A stretch of DNA of 38,851 nt from CAYUNN01 sp964607015 (GTDB taxonomy: Bacteria; Patescibacteriota; Minisyncoccia; Minisyncoccales; JAGGXC01): the NCBI GenBank assembly GCA_964607015.1, contig CAZSHN010000006.1, positions 1-38,851 on the forward strand, given 5' to 3'. Numbering within the stretch: position 1 is the stretch's first letter; every line of letters begins with the position of its first letter. The notes under the pieces were generated by a model, which was not told the origin of the DNA, did not search any database, and was given only the letters and a program-made list of their open reading frames with translations. Positions 30,312 through 37,945 of this stretch are shown here, piece by piece. Position numbers and translations under genes: made by a program.

Positions 30312-30334
30312 AGAGTTCTTTAACTAAGAACTCT
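30312..30334 (-). terminator. Terminator of micro-cassette B
   Basis: AGAGTTCTT / AAGAACTCT perfect 9-bp stem, 5-nt loop, UUUUUUAUUAUUU on the minus strand, 12 nt after the stop of micro-ORF 2. It shares AGAGTTCTT with the 5' arm of the cassette A terminator. Confidence 0.88.
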
Positions 30335-30345
30335 AAATATTAAAA

Positions 30346-30432
30346 TTAATTTGGCGGATAATCATCATTTGGCCAGTCCCAAGGAGGCCAGATTTCCCTC
30401 TCTCTCCAATTTGGCTTAAACGGCGGTAACAT
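30346..30432 (-). CDS. Micro-ORF 2 of cassette B, Trp/Pro-rich 28-aa peptide
   Basis: Begins MLPPFKPNWRERE and ends IWPPWDWPNDDYPPN. Five Trp or Tyr aromatic residues are spaced among prolines. TAATG overlap with micro-ORF 1. See 25720-25803 for the paralogue. Confidence 0.65.
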   Translation of the reverse strand: MLPPFKPNWREREIWPPWDWPNDDYPPN

Positions 30433-30497
30433 TATTTCCACCAAAAGATTCCCTGCTCAGAGAATTGCTCTTCCATGTCAACTATTGGATAATCCAT
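30432..30497 (-). CDS. Micro-ORF 1 of cassette B, 21-aa peptide
   Basis: Begins MDYPIVDMEEQFSEQG and ends IFWWK. The ribosome-binding site AGGTGA and the flanking 25 bases are identical to cassette A. An in-frame stop lies a short way upstream, which fixes this ATG as the start. Confidence 0.65.
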   Translation of the reverse strand: MDYPIVDMEEQFSEQGIFWWK

Positions 30498-30498
30498 T

Positions 30499-30554
30499 CT
30501 TTCACCTGCTTCTCTATTCACTAATTTTTAATGAACAGATTTAGAAACTGAAAG
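30499..30554 (-). promoter_or_regulatory. Structured leader of micro-cassette B
   Basis: Same nested arms as cassette A: CTTTCA (30549-30554) with TGAAAG (30499-30504), TTCT with AGAA, CTGTTCA (30532-30538) with TGAATAG (30514-30520, one G-U). The loop is one base shorter than in A. No promoter is evident directly upstream, so it is probably read through from the small membrane genes. Confidence 0.65.
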
Positions 30555-30568
30555 AAATTTTTAAAAAC

Positions 30569-30763
30569 CTAATATAAGGAAGCAATATTAAGAAGTTCAA
30601 CTATAATAATAACGGCAGAACCAACAATAATCAAACTAAGAATTAACATTTCTATTGGCGTATTCTCTTTATGTCCAACCTTAAAAGATTTGGGAGAAAT
30701 AGCTCCTGCGGACAAAATACCCATTGCTAAGAATATTATAATAGTAAATGAAATAACCAACAC
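30569..30763 (-). CDS. Two-TM small membrane protein
   Basis: 64 aa from a GTG, with GAGGG about 10 nt upstream. Two hydrophobic helices (VISFTIIIFLAMGILSAGAI and MLILSLIIVGSAVIIIVELL) joined by a basic loop SPKSFKVGHKENTP. No family recognised. It follows the glycine-zipper gene by 24 nt and precedes cassette B. Confidence 0.55.
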   Translation of the reverse strand: MLVISFTIIIFLAMGILSAGAISPKSFKVGHKENTPIEMLILSLIIVGSAVIIIVELLNIASLY

Positions 30764-30787
30764 ATCAATTATTCCCTCAACGAAAAA

Positions 30788-31213
30788 CTATTTCAACAAA
30801 TTAACAAACCTGGGATATTTCCTCTTGATATCATCTTTCTTGTTAGCAGCAGCAAACAAAACCTGCATCTCTGATCCATTGTGATCGATAGTAACAACAA
30901 TTACACTAGCATCTTTCTTTCTTGCTCCAATCGCACCACCAGCTACTAATCCTAAAGGACCAAGCAGAGCACCTCCGGCAATAGCACCTAAGGCACCTTT
31001 CCCTAAAGAACGACTATCAGCTCTTTCTAATTGAGTTGACTTAATAGATGAAACAGGAATACTAGCAAGAACTCTTCCTCCTCTAGAAATATTTAAATTG
31101 TCACCATCTCTGCCAACAGAGACAGGACAAGCTTTATTAATATCTGGATGGCCACCAACATAAGTTACTCTAACTTGAGCCATCCCTTCTTTAATTTTAT
31201 CTAAGAATCCCAT
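30788..31213 (-). CDS. Protein with a glycine-zipper inside a PH-like beta domain
   Basis: 141 aa. Beta-rich start (AQVRVTYVGGHPDINKACP, LNISRGGRVLASIPVSSIKS) resembling a small PH-like fold, then a hydrophobic glycine zipper (GALGAIAGGALLGPLGLVAGGAIGARKK cut here as G-rich repeats at residues 72-98), then another strand pair (ASVIVVTIDHNGSEMQVLF). Such beta-zipper-beta proteins are usual in Gram-positive genomes without an assigned role. Probably a membrane-associated oligomer. Confidence 0.65.
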   Translation of the reverse strand: MGFLDKIKEGMAQVRVTYVGGHPDINKACPVSVGRDGDNLNISRGGRVLASIPVSSIKSTQLERADSRSLGKGALGAIAGGALLGPLGLVAGGAIGARKKDASVIVVTIDHNGSEMQVLFAAANKKDDIKRKYPRFVNLLK

Positions 31214-31237
31214 AATATATTTATTTAATTTATTTTT

Positions 31238-31381
31238 TTAACTAACTAATGTCATTATCCCTACGACAATCAAAAGAGCGCCGAACAATATCTTTCTTGT
31301 TTCAGGAGAGCCATGGACCGGAATCGCACAAACAACGATCACAGCAAAACCAAGTATGACCATTAAAATACTTTCAACCAT
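31238..31381 (-). CDS. 47-aa two-TM membrane peptide
   Basis: Begins MVESILMVILGFAVIVV and ends GALLIVVGIMTLVS, with a short loop PVHGSPETRK. It starts 6 nt after the stop of the 84-aa gene and ends 24 nt before the next gene, so it fills the gap exactly. Hydrophobic pattern and tight packing support it. Confidence 0.6.
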   Translation of the reverse strand: MVESILMVILGFAVIVVCAIPVHGSPETRKILFGALLIVVGIMTLVS

Positions 31382-31387
31382 AATAAT

Positions 31388-31642
31388 TTATTTTATTCTT
31401 GCATAAACTAAAGCAAGGTATCCTCCTCCGATAACAACCCAGAGAAGAACTGCGGTTAAAATCCCGATATAGCCATTTACTGCTGCCAAAAAAACAGCAG
31501 CAGCAAAACTAAAACCAGGAATAACCATCGTAATTTTAATTAAAATAGGAAACCTATATTTCGCATCAGCAGAAATATATTTAAGAAAAGCTCGGGAAGC
31601 TATAACAATAAATATTAAAATGACTAAAAATAGAAACTCCAT
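31388..31642 (-). CDS. Three-TM small membrane protein
   Basis: 84 aa from the ATG at 31642. A TTG at 31657 would add five codons, but lies inside the upstream gene. TM segments: FLFLVILIFIVIASRAFL, ITMVIPGFSFAAAVFLAAV and YIGILTAVLLWVVIGGGYLAL. No family recognised. Confidence 0.6.
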   Translation of the reverse strand: MEFLFLVILIFIVIASRAFLKYISADAKYRFPILIKITMVIPGFSFAAAVFLAAVNGYIGILTAVLLWVVIGGGYLALVYARIK

Positions 31643-31649
31643 ATAGATA

Positions 31650-31805
31650 TTAACCAAAGAACTCAGTTCTTTTATTAAACCAAATTAAAAACATTAAACT
31701 TAAAAAACCAAGACTAATAAAGCCCCACATCAAGCTGACCTCAATAAAGAGAAAAACAGGAATTGAAATCATCATCAAAACTAAAAGTAAATCAAATTCT
31801 CTCAT
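31650..31805 (-). CDS. 51-aa two-TM membrane peptide
   Basis: Begins MREFDLLLVLMMISIPVF and ends FLIWFNKRTEFFG; two hydrophobic helices. Its stop lies 7 nt before the ATG of the next gene. First gene after PBP2, with its own probable promoter. Confidence 0.6.
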   Translation of the reverse strand: MREFDLLLVLMMISIPVFLFIEVSLMWGFISLGFLSLMFLIWFNKRTEFFG

Positions 31806-31813
31806 ATTATATT

Positions 31814-31842
31814 ATTCTAATACCTTTTATCTTTAAAAACAA
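31814..31842 (-). promoter_or_regulatory. Probable promoter of the small membrane gene cluster
   Basis: TTGTTT (31837-31842), 17-nt spacer, TAGAAT (31814-31819) on the minus strand, nearly leaderless for the ATG at 31805. The upstream hexamer lies just at the PBP2 stop. Confidence 0.5.
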
Positions 31843-31843
31843 A

Positions 31844-33808
31844 TTACTCTTCTCTTTCTTCTTCCTCTGGTTCCTCCTCTCCAAAATACCAGTTAAGAGT
31901 ATCTCTTGCTACTGGTATTGCAGCGAATTGCACTCCTTCTACATTTTCAATAACAACTGTAATAACTATTTCTGGATTATCATAAGGAGCAAAGACAGAA
32001 ACCCAGTTATGATAAATACCTTCCCTCGAAGTTTGAGCAGTTCCTGTCTTTGAAGCAGCTTTTACTGGTAAACCAGAAAGGGCAACACTAGAACCATATT
32101 CTACTCCTTCCCTCATCCCTTCTCTTACTACTCTTAAATTCTCGGGATCAATAAAGCCTTTTCTAATAATTTTTGGTTCAAACTCTTTAACTATCTTCAA
32201 ATCTTCAGAAGATCCTTTTACTATTTGCTTAACAACCTGTGGCTGATAAAGAGTCCCTTTATTGGCAATAGAAGACATTGCCGTAACAACCTGAAGAGGA
32301 GTCGTCAAGAGATTGTCCTGTCCAATAGATAGACCATAAGTATTTCCTACTCTCCAAATTTGTTCTTGAGGATTATCAAAATGATTCTCTCTCCACTCAG
32401 GGTCAGGAATTCTTCCTTTAATCTCACCGGGAATGTCTATTCCGGTCAATTCTCCCCAACCAAATAACTCTAGATATTTTTTAATCCTCTCTACTCCAAG
32501 ACCTGACATTTCTTCATATCCTCCCCCAACAATATAGAAAAAGACATTACAAGATTCAGCAATAGCCTTTCGGACATCAGTCCAGCCGTGAGTATCCCAG
32601 TCCAAGTAAACAGATGGCTGATCAGGATAATAAGGGTTAGGAATAGATATTTCTCCTTCACATAAAATACTTTTATCAGGAGAAATAACTCCTTCCTGTA
32701 AGGCAGCAGACGACATTATCGGCTTAATTGTAGAACCAACTGGATACCCCCCAGAAACAATCCTATTAAACAGAGGTTCATTAGGATCATTATTTATCTT
32801 TAATAAATCTTCTGAAGATATTCCTTTAGAAAAGAGATTATTATCAAAACTAGGCAAGCTAACCATAGCTAAAACTCCCCCAGTTCTAGGATCCATTGCT
32901 ATTGCTGCCCCTCTCTCAGACCCTACTTTATCCATACTCTCTTGAAGAGCTTTGGTGAGTTTTTCTTGGAGCCCAGCATCAAGCCAAAGAACCAGACTCT
33001 CTCCTGATTCTGGTTCAGATATAACTTCCTCTGATATTTTATTCCCAATTGCATCTCTTTCTACCAGGATTTTAGAAGGTTTTCCTCTTAATACTTCTTC
33101 GTAAGACTTTTCAACTCCCTGCTTTCCTAGATAATCCGTAACAGAATAATTATCTAAATCCTTAATTTCTCCTCCTATCTTTCCAGTAAAACCAACGAGG
33201 TGAGAAAATATCTCTCCATCTTTATAATTTCTTACTGTATTTTCTTTAATCTCAAAACCAGGAAAATTATCAATTCTTGTTTCTAAAAGAACTAAAACTT
33301 CGTGCTCTAGGTTTTCTTCAACTAAAACAACATCAAATTCTGTTTCCTCTATTTCTTTTTTAAGTCCAGACAAATCTTGAGATATAATCTTAGAAACATC
33401 ATCAATCATTTTTTCAATTTCAGAATCTGATTCTGGCAAATCTTTAATATTAATTATCAAATCATGACTTGATTTATTAAAAACAAGTTGCTCACCAGAA
33501 CTATCATAGATAACCCCTCTTACTGGCTGACCATAACGAAGTCCTTGTTTGTTCCTCTCTGCCATAGCAAGATATTCTTCTCCTTTTATAATCTGGAACT
33601 GAATAGTCTGAGTCAATAAAAAACCAACTAACAAGAGAAAGACGATATAGAAAACTTTTAATTTTCTCCGAGAAAGAGGAACCTCAAACTTCTTTTCTGA
33701 AAATCCAAAATCCTGCTCCTTTCTTTGAGCTAGTTTGTCGAGAAATGTTTCCTGGGGCTCTATCTCTCGCCCAATTCTTTTTATTTTCTTGATATTTTTC
33801 TTGAACAT
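31844..33808 (-). CDS. mrdA: Penicillin-binding protein 2, peptidoglycan transpeptidase
   Basis: 654 aa. Cytoplasmic basic tail, one TM helix (about 52-72), dimerisation domain beginning NKQGLRYGQPVRGVIYDSSG, then a transpeptidase domain with the three penicilloyl-serine motifs: STIK (359-362, nucleophile Ser359), SCN (419-421) and KTG (586-588). It cross-links peptidoglycan in the elongasome. Its start overlaps mreD by 28 nt. The acidic tail EEEPEEEEREE is unusual. RodA is not adjacent in the window. Confidence 0.95.
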   Translation of the reverse strand: MFKKNIKKIKRIGREIEPQETFLDKLAQRKEQDFGFSEKKFEVPLSRRKLKVFYIVFLLLVGFLLTQTIQFQIIKGEEYLAMAERNKQGLRYGQPVRGVIYDSSGEQLVFNKSSHDLIINIKDLPESDSEIEKMIDDVSKIISQDLSGLKKEIEETEFDVVLVEENLEHEVLVLLETRIDNFPGFEIKENTVRNYKDGEIFSHLVGFTGKIGGEIKDLDNYSVTDYLGKQGVEKSYEEVLRGKPSKILVERDAIGNKISEEVISEPESGESLVLWLDAGLQEKLTKALQESMDKVGSERGAAIAMDPRTGGVLAMVSLPSFDNNLFSKGISSEDLLKINNDPNEPLFNRIVSGGYPVGSTIKPIMSSAALQEGVISPDKSILCEGEISIPNPYYPDQPSVYLDWDTHGWTDVRKAIAESCNVFFYIVGGGYEEMSGLGVERIKKYLELFGWGELTGIDIPGEIKGRIPDPEWRENHFDNPQEQIWRVGNTYGLSIGQDNLLTTPLQVVTAMSSIANKGTLYQPQVVKQIVKGSSEDLKIVKEFEPKIIRKGFIDPENLRVVREGMREGVEYGSSVALSGLPVKAASKTGTAQTSREGIYHNWVSVFAPYDNPEIVITVVIENVEGVQFAAIPVARDTLNWYFGEEEPEEEEREE

Positions 33809-34275
33809 AAAACCAAAAGATAAAATGCTATTCCTAGCAATAGATTATAAAAAAGTTCAATAATTATTATTTCATTCCAAAGAAAGAAGCAAGGAAAAGA
33901 AAGATTCAAAAGAGAATTAGCTAAAACGGAAAAGAAATTATAAAAAAGGAAAGAGAAGAAAAGAATAAGAACAAAATGAACAATATTTTCCTCTATTAAA
34001 AACTTCAAGGCTCTTTTAATCAAAAGAGCAATTATAAAAAGCAAAACAATAGAAACTCCTAAAGGAAGAAAGGAAAATAGATCAAGAAAAAATCCTCCAA
34101 TAGCGGCAATAGCTAAACCTGAATTCTTTTCTTTTTTCTCTAAAAAATTAACAAGAACAACAAGAACAAGAATAGTATTGGGAACTATCCCGTATAAATT
34201 AAAATGAAAAAAGAAGCTAGTCTGCATTAAAGACAAGAAAAAGAAAACCAAACTAAATACTAAAATCTTACGCAT
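33781..34275 (-). CDS. mreD: MreD, rod-shape membrane protein
   Basis: 164 aa with about five TM helices. Opening FSLVFFFLSLMQTSFF and PNTILVLVVLVNFL, then GGFFLDLFSFLPLG, which carries the G-G-x-x-L-D-x-x-S pattern typical of MreD. Between mreC (6 nt before) and PBP2 (overlap). Part of the elongasome linking MreB to the synthases. Confidence 0.9.
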   Translation of the reverse strand: MRKILVFSLVFFFLSLMQTSFFFHFNLYGIVPNTILVLVVLVNFLEKKEKNSGLAIAAIGGFFLDLFSFLPLGVSIVLLFIIALLIKRALKFLIEENIVHFVLILFFSFLFYNFFSVLANSLLNLSFPCFFLWNEIIIIELFYNLLLGIAFYLLVLCSRKISRK

Positions 34276-34281
34276 TTTTTA

Positions 34282-35070
34282 TTAAAAGTTAATAATAACA
34301 AAAACTTTTTTAATCTCCCCTATTTCGAAGAAAGGTATAATCTCTCCGCTATGAAAATTTTCTACATCACTCTTTTTAACATTGCTAACCTCTCCAACTA
34401 ATAAACCTTCTGGAAAATCTCTTCCCAAAGAAGTAGTAATCGCAATATCACCTTCTTCAATATCTCCTTCTCTAGGAACTTCCTGCAAAGAAAGAAGATA
34501 GCCTCCTTTCCCTCTTACAGTAGCAGAAACTTCTTTTTCTTTTATTCTAATAGGAAAAAAACTATCCTGATTTGAAATCAAGATTACTCTGGAAAAATTA
34601 TCATGAACTTCTGATATCTTTCCAATAAGAACATTTTGTTCATTAATCACTGGCATTCCTTTGTCCAGCCCATCCTGAGAACCTTTATTAATCACAATAT
34701 AATCTCTCAAAATATCAACATTAACAACTTCTGCTAAAGATAATCTAAACCTTTCCTGCAAACCAACATTTAGAGCTTTTCTTAATGTTTCGTTTTCTTC
34801 TCTTAATTGCTTTAAAGAATTATTTTCTGAAATCAATTCTTGGTTTTTATTCTTCAATTCTTCGTTCTCTTTTTTCAACTCTTCTGCTCTAGAAAATCCT
34901 TGCCAAACATCAGAGATACCATCTCCTTTATTCCAAAGACTTCCTTGAAAAGAGAAAGAATGAGAATAAAAGAAATCTTTTATTCCTCCCTGAAAAAGGT
35001 ATAAGCCAGCGACAATCAAAACAAACAAAACAATAAATAAAAATTTAGGTCTTTTTCTAAAAAGAGTCAT
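34282..35070 (-). CDS. mreC: MreC, rod-shape scaffold protein
   Basis: 262 aa. N-terminal TM helix (about 10-26), a coiled coil (SRAEELKKENEELKNKNQEL to ETLRKALNV, about 60-100), then paired beta-barrel domains: VVNVDILRDYIVINKGSQDGL, VINEQNVLIGKISEVH, SRVILISNQDSFFPIRI and GDIAITTSLGRDFPEGLLVGEV, all MreC hallmarks. A TATAAT ends about 7 nt before the ATG, so this mRNA could also be leaderless. Confidence 0.94.
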   Translation of the reverse strand: MTLFRKRPKFLFIVLFVLIVAGLYLFQGGIKDFFYSHSFSFQGSLWNKGDGISDVWQGFSRAEELKKENEELKNKNQELISENNSLKQLREENETLRKALNVGLQERFRLSLAEVVNVDILRDYIVINKGSQDGLDKGMPVINEQNVLIGKISEVHDNFSRVILISNQDSFFPIRIKEKEVSATVRGKGGYLLSLQEVPREGDIEEGDIAITTSLGRDFPEGLLVGEVSNVKKSDVENFHSGEIIPFFEIGEIKKVFVIINF

Positions 35071-35105
35071 TATCTTATTATATATTAAAACTAGGATAAA
35101 AGAAA

Positions 35106-35126
35106 AAGAGGGTTGAATTCCCTCTT
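35106..35126 (-). terminator. Terminator of the 68-aa gene
   Basis: AAGAGGG / CCCTCTT stem with a 7-nt loop, then UUUUUCUUUU on the minus strand. It overlaps the stop codon at 35125-35127. Confidence 0.8.
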
Positions 35127-35331
35127 AATTTGTTTTGTTACTATTTGATCCATCAATCTCGCTTTCCGAACTATCAACAACGTATGCTCCTGTTAAAAAA
35201 AGTATTCCCCCTAGGGCAATAATTAACCCACCAATAATAAGATTGGGACTAAAAGCATTCACGAAAGATCCAGCTGCAACAGTTAAGAGTCCAACAACAG
35301 CAATAATTATCCCTTTATTAATTCTTTTCAA
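35125..35331 (-). CDS. Small two-TM membrane protein
   Basis: 68 aa. Starts at a TTG: the strong AGGAGGTG ends 5-7 nt before it and no ATG is available. Two hydrophobic helices (IIIAVVGLLTVAAGSF and LIIGGLIIALGGILFLTGAYV), then a hydrophilic Ser/Asn tail. No family recognised. Own promoter and terminator between the rRNA operon and mreC. Confidence 0.7.
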   Translation of the reverse strand: MKRINKGIIIAVVGLLTVAAGSFVNAFSPNLIIGGLIIALGGILFLTGAYVVDSSESEIDGSNSNKTN

Positions 35332-35363
35332 TACAACACCTCCTATTGAAAAAGTACTTTTTT

Positions 35364-35392
35364 ATTATAAGAGGATATCTTGAAAAAATCAA
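35364..35392 (-). promoter_or_regulatory. Promoter of the 68-aa gene
   Basis: TTGATT (35387-35392), 17-nt spacer, TATAAT (35364-35369) on the minus strand. The -35 lies in an inverted repeat, ATCTTGA / TCAAGAT (35377-35395), which could also act as the last terminator hairpin of the rRNA transcript or as an operator. Confidence 0.75.
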
Positions 35393-35415
35393 GATTTAAA
35401 ATAAAAAAGAGGCAA

Positions 35416-35526
35416 TCAAGGGGACTACCTACTTTCGCACCAAAGGTACTATCATCGGCCTCGGAAGATTTCACTTCTGTGTTCGGTATGGGAACAGGTG
35501 GAACACTTCCAGTATAGCCCCCTTGG
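35416..35526 (-). rRNA. rrf: 5S ribosomal RNA
   Basis: The minus strand carries the conserved 5S core CCATACCGAACACAGAAG and the loop E/helix IV region CCGATGATAGTACC. Ends pair as CCAAGGGG with CCCCTTGA. The flanks extend the stem (AAAGAGGTAGC with ATTGCCTCTTT) and are followed by UUUUUUAUUUU, so 3' processing and termination share one helix. It lies about 40 nt after the 23S 3' end. Confidence 0.92.
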
Positions 35527-35795
35527 CTACCTCTTTTTCAAAAACATAATGATTACTAATTTCTAGCCAAGATATAAAGATATGGTCATTAGTAGCACTC
35601 GGCTTAACTCATTACTGAGCTTACACCTGTGCCCTATCAAGGTCGTGGTCTTCAACCGACCTAAGAATCCTAATCTTGGGATGGGCTTCGAGCTTAGATG
35701 CTTTCAGCTCTTATCCCGACCCAACTTAGCTACCCAGCAATGCTCCTGGCGGAACAACTGGTAAACCAGAGGTTGGTTCAATCCGGTCCTCTCGT

Positions 35796-36128
35796 CAAGT
35801 TACTCTTATATTTCTATAAGCTTAGACTATATCTTCTTCCTGGATAACCCAGGAAGCTAGCGTGTTATGATAGTTTACCTTTTAAAAGATAGCTATCATC
35901 CTAGCTGCTTAATAATAAACAGCTAAAGTCGTTACGGGGACAAAATATATTAATTTTTGTCTTCCCACGGTATTGCCTTAATATTTATTCAGTCCTCAAG
36001 TAAATTGTATTATGAAATTTAGGACCGTCAAAAGTTCATAATCGCTGCTTACCGAATAAACAATGAAGGTTTCACCGTTATTAGCTAGATTGTCATCACA
36101 GATCGCTCTGTGAAGTAGCAAATTTCTT
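35796..36128 (-). ncRNA. Group I intron at 23S position 2656 (sarcin-ricin loop), no ORF
   Basis: 333 nt. 5' exon ends ATCTTAGT and 3' exon starts ACGAGAGGACC, so the last exon base is U and the last intron base is G, as group I introns need. P7 arms: CCCCGTAACGACT (R-like) and GAAGATATAGTCT (S-like). GCTAA in the intron pairs with the exon UUAGU with a terminal G-U. Short and without an endonuclease gene. Confidence 0.85.
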
Positions 36129-36191
36129 ACTAAGATCAAGTTCCCTCAAGATTCTGACGCCTGCGGTAGATAGGGACCGACCTGTCTCACG

Positions 36192-36940
36192 CATTTCATC
36201 CTTTTTAAGGATCAACCCATTGTTACCAATGGAATGGACTATACCATCACCCTTTATTGTTTAAAGGGGATCGGCGTATTATGGAAGATTTGATCCTTCC
36301 ATCCCCACAAATTAATGTGGAAGTCTCTACGGGGCTATAATAATCCTTTTGTTTTTAAGTATTTCTCTACTTTGCAACTAGTAATAGTTCTCTTTTTAGA
36401 ATAATTTAATGTTGCAAATCTATCAATCATTTTACTCATCTTTATGAAATCTTTAGCATTTTTTGTTTTCTTTCGAAGAGATAAAATCTCATCCATTAAT
36501 TCTAACTGTTTTTTCTTCAATACTATATAAGGCTTTACAGTCTTAATCACTTTCTTTAATCCTTCAGTATCTCCTATCGTATACTCTACAATACCGTCTT
36601 TTCTTCTTCTCAAATATCCAACATTTAAAAGATTCTTGATATATTCTAACACTCTCTTCTCCTTCTCTTTCTGGAAAAATACAATATAAGGAGAAATCTG
36701 ATAACCGAAACGATAATCCTCGTTTGGTTTTAGTCGAATATAGATACTTCCATCAGCATCTAAAAATCCTGCTATAAATGCTTTTTCTGTTGATTTCATA
36801 AATCAGTCAAGACAAAAGATTATTAAGCTTCCCTCGGAATTATCCTAACATGCGACAGGTTGCCATGCAAGGACTTCTCCGATATGAGCCGATTTTCCTA
36901 ATTTCTGATTACTCAGAAGTGACCGCCGTTTAGTTGGTCA
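36192..36940 (-). ncRNA. Group I intron at 23S position 2593, with a LAGLIDADG gene
   Basis: 749 nt. 5' exon ends CAGACCGT, 3' exon starts CGTGAGACAGG; the last exon base is U and the last intron base G. P1: exon GACCGU pairs with intron GCGGUC with a U-G at the splice site. P7 arms CCCCGTAGAGACT and GATGGTATAGTCC. The site is that of the Chlamydomonas I-CreI intron. The endonuclease ORF ends just before the R element. Confidence 0.9.
36335..36799 (-). CDS. LAGLIDADG homing endonuclease in the 2593 intron
   Basis: 154 aa with one LAGLIDADG motif, FIAGFLDADGSI (about residues 8-19), so it probably works as a homodimer. RRRKDGIVEYTIGDTEGLKK and KPYIVLKKKQLEL are the usual second-half strands and helix. 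It would cut an intron-less 23S gene near position 2593 to spread the intron by repair. It lies in a peripheral loop of the intron and looks intact. Confidence 0.93.
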   Translation of the reverse strand: MKSTEKAFIAGFLDADGSIYIRLKPNEDYRFGYQISPYIVFFQKEKEKRVLEYIKNLLNVGYLRRRKDGIVEYTIGDTEGLKKVIKTVKPYIVLKKKQLELMDEILSLRKKTKNAKDFIKMSKMIDRFATLNYSKKRTITSCKVEKYLKTKGLL

Positions 36941-37033
36941 ACGGTCTGAACCCAGCTCGCGTAACGCTTTAATTGGCGAACAGCCAAACCCTTGGGAGCT
37001 GCTCCACCCCCAGGATGCGTTGAGCCGACATCG

Positions 37034-37371
37034 CTGTCGAATTTTCTTCTGTTACCAGAAGGATCGGACTATACCTTCATCCTATCTTCTTCAAAGAAGA
37101 GAATAGGAGCTGGCGTATTATTCTGCTTTCTACAGAATATCACCTTACGTTAACTTTCTTCACAGAAAAGCTAATTTCAGGATCAGTCTCTACGGGGTTT
37201 AATTCTATGACTTACAATCATTAAATTAAACTTCCCACGGTATTGTCCACATTATTATTTACATCATAAAAGATGTAAGGCTAGAAATATGGATTTCACC
37301 GTTATGAGCCAGTATTTTTTTATCAATCTAATTGATATTTCCTAATTGCTTAGGATGGCGCCCCGATGTTG
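37034..37371 (-). ncRNA. Group I intron at 23S position 2500, no ORF
   Basis: 338 nt. 5' exon ends CGGCACCT and 3' exon starts CGATGTCGG; spliced, they give the conserved peptidyl-transferase sequence. P1: exon GGCACCU pairs with intron GGGGCGCC (one A-C mismatch) with a U-G at the splice site. P4-like AACGGTGAAATCC and ATACCGTGGGAAG, and P7 arms CCCCGTAGAGACT and GAAGGTATAGTCC. No ORF. Confidence 0.9.
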
Positions 37372-37945
37372 AGGTGCCGAACAGGGCCGTAGATACGGAC
37401 TCGCGGGCCCTACTAGCCTGTTTTCCCCGGGGTAACTTTTAGCTGATGATCTCCTCCGGTTCTACTAACCAGAGTCGGTTCACTAAGTTCTGCTTTCGCA
37501 ACTGCGCGAGATATCACTCTTGCAGTAAAGCCGGCTTATGGCTTTGCCCTATCGCTCCGATTTCCATCCGGAGCTAGCCGACCTTTAAGCGCCTCCGTTA
37601 CTCTTGAGGAGGCAAGTGCCCCACTTAAACTACCCATTAGACACTGTCGCCTGAGTTAACAGGGTTAGAACAAAGACCTTAAAAGGGTGGTGTTTCATTG
37701 GCGACTCCAGTCCGACCGGAATCGGACTTTCAAAGTCTCCCACCTACACTACGCATCTAAGATCAAAGCTCAATATCTAACTATAGTAAAGCTCCCGGGG
37801 TCTTTCCGTCTAGCCGCAGGTAACCGGCATCTTTACCGGTATTGCATTTTCACCGAGCTGCTCCTGGAGACAGTCCCCCAGTCGTTAAGCCTTTCATGCG
37901 GGCCAGAACTTACCTGGCAAGGGGTTACGCTACTTTAACACGGTT

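Larger units (their letters stand above)
30346..30554 (-). repeat. Micro-cassette, copy B of a dispersed repeat
   Basis: Partner of 25720-25926. No terminal inverted repeats or target duplications are seen, so it does not look like an insertion sequence. Confidence 0.8.

Noticed and set aside
37355..37372. Apparent mutation of the universally conserved peptidyl-transferase sequence after CACCTC
   Set aside because: The sequence that seems altered is the 5' end of an intron; the conserved CGATGTCGG resumes at 37033 after removal of 37034-37371.
37687..37938. 83-codon plus-strand ORF in the rRNA region
   Set aside because: It is within conserved 23S rRNA on the opposite strand.
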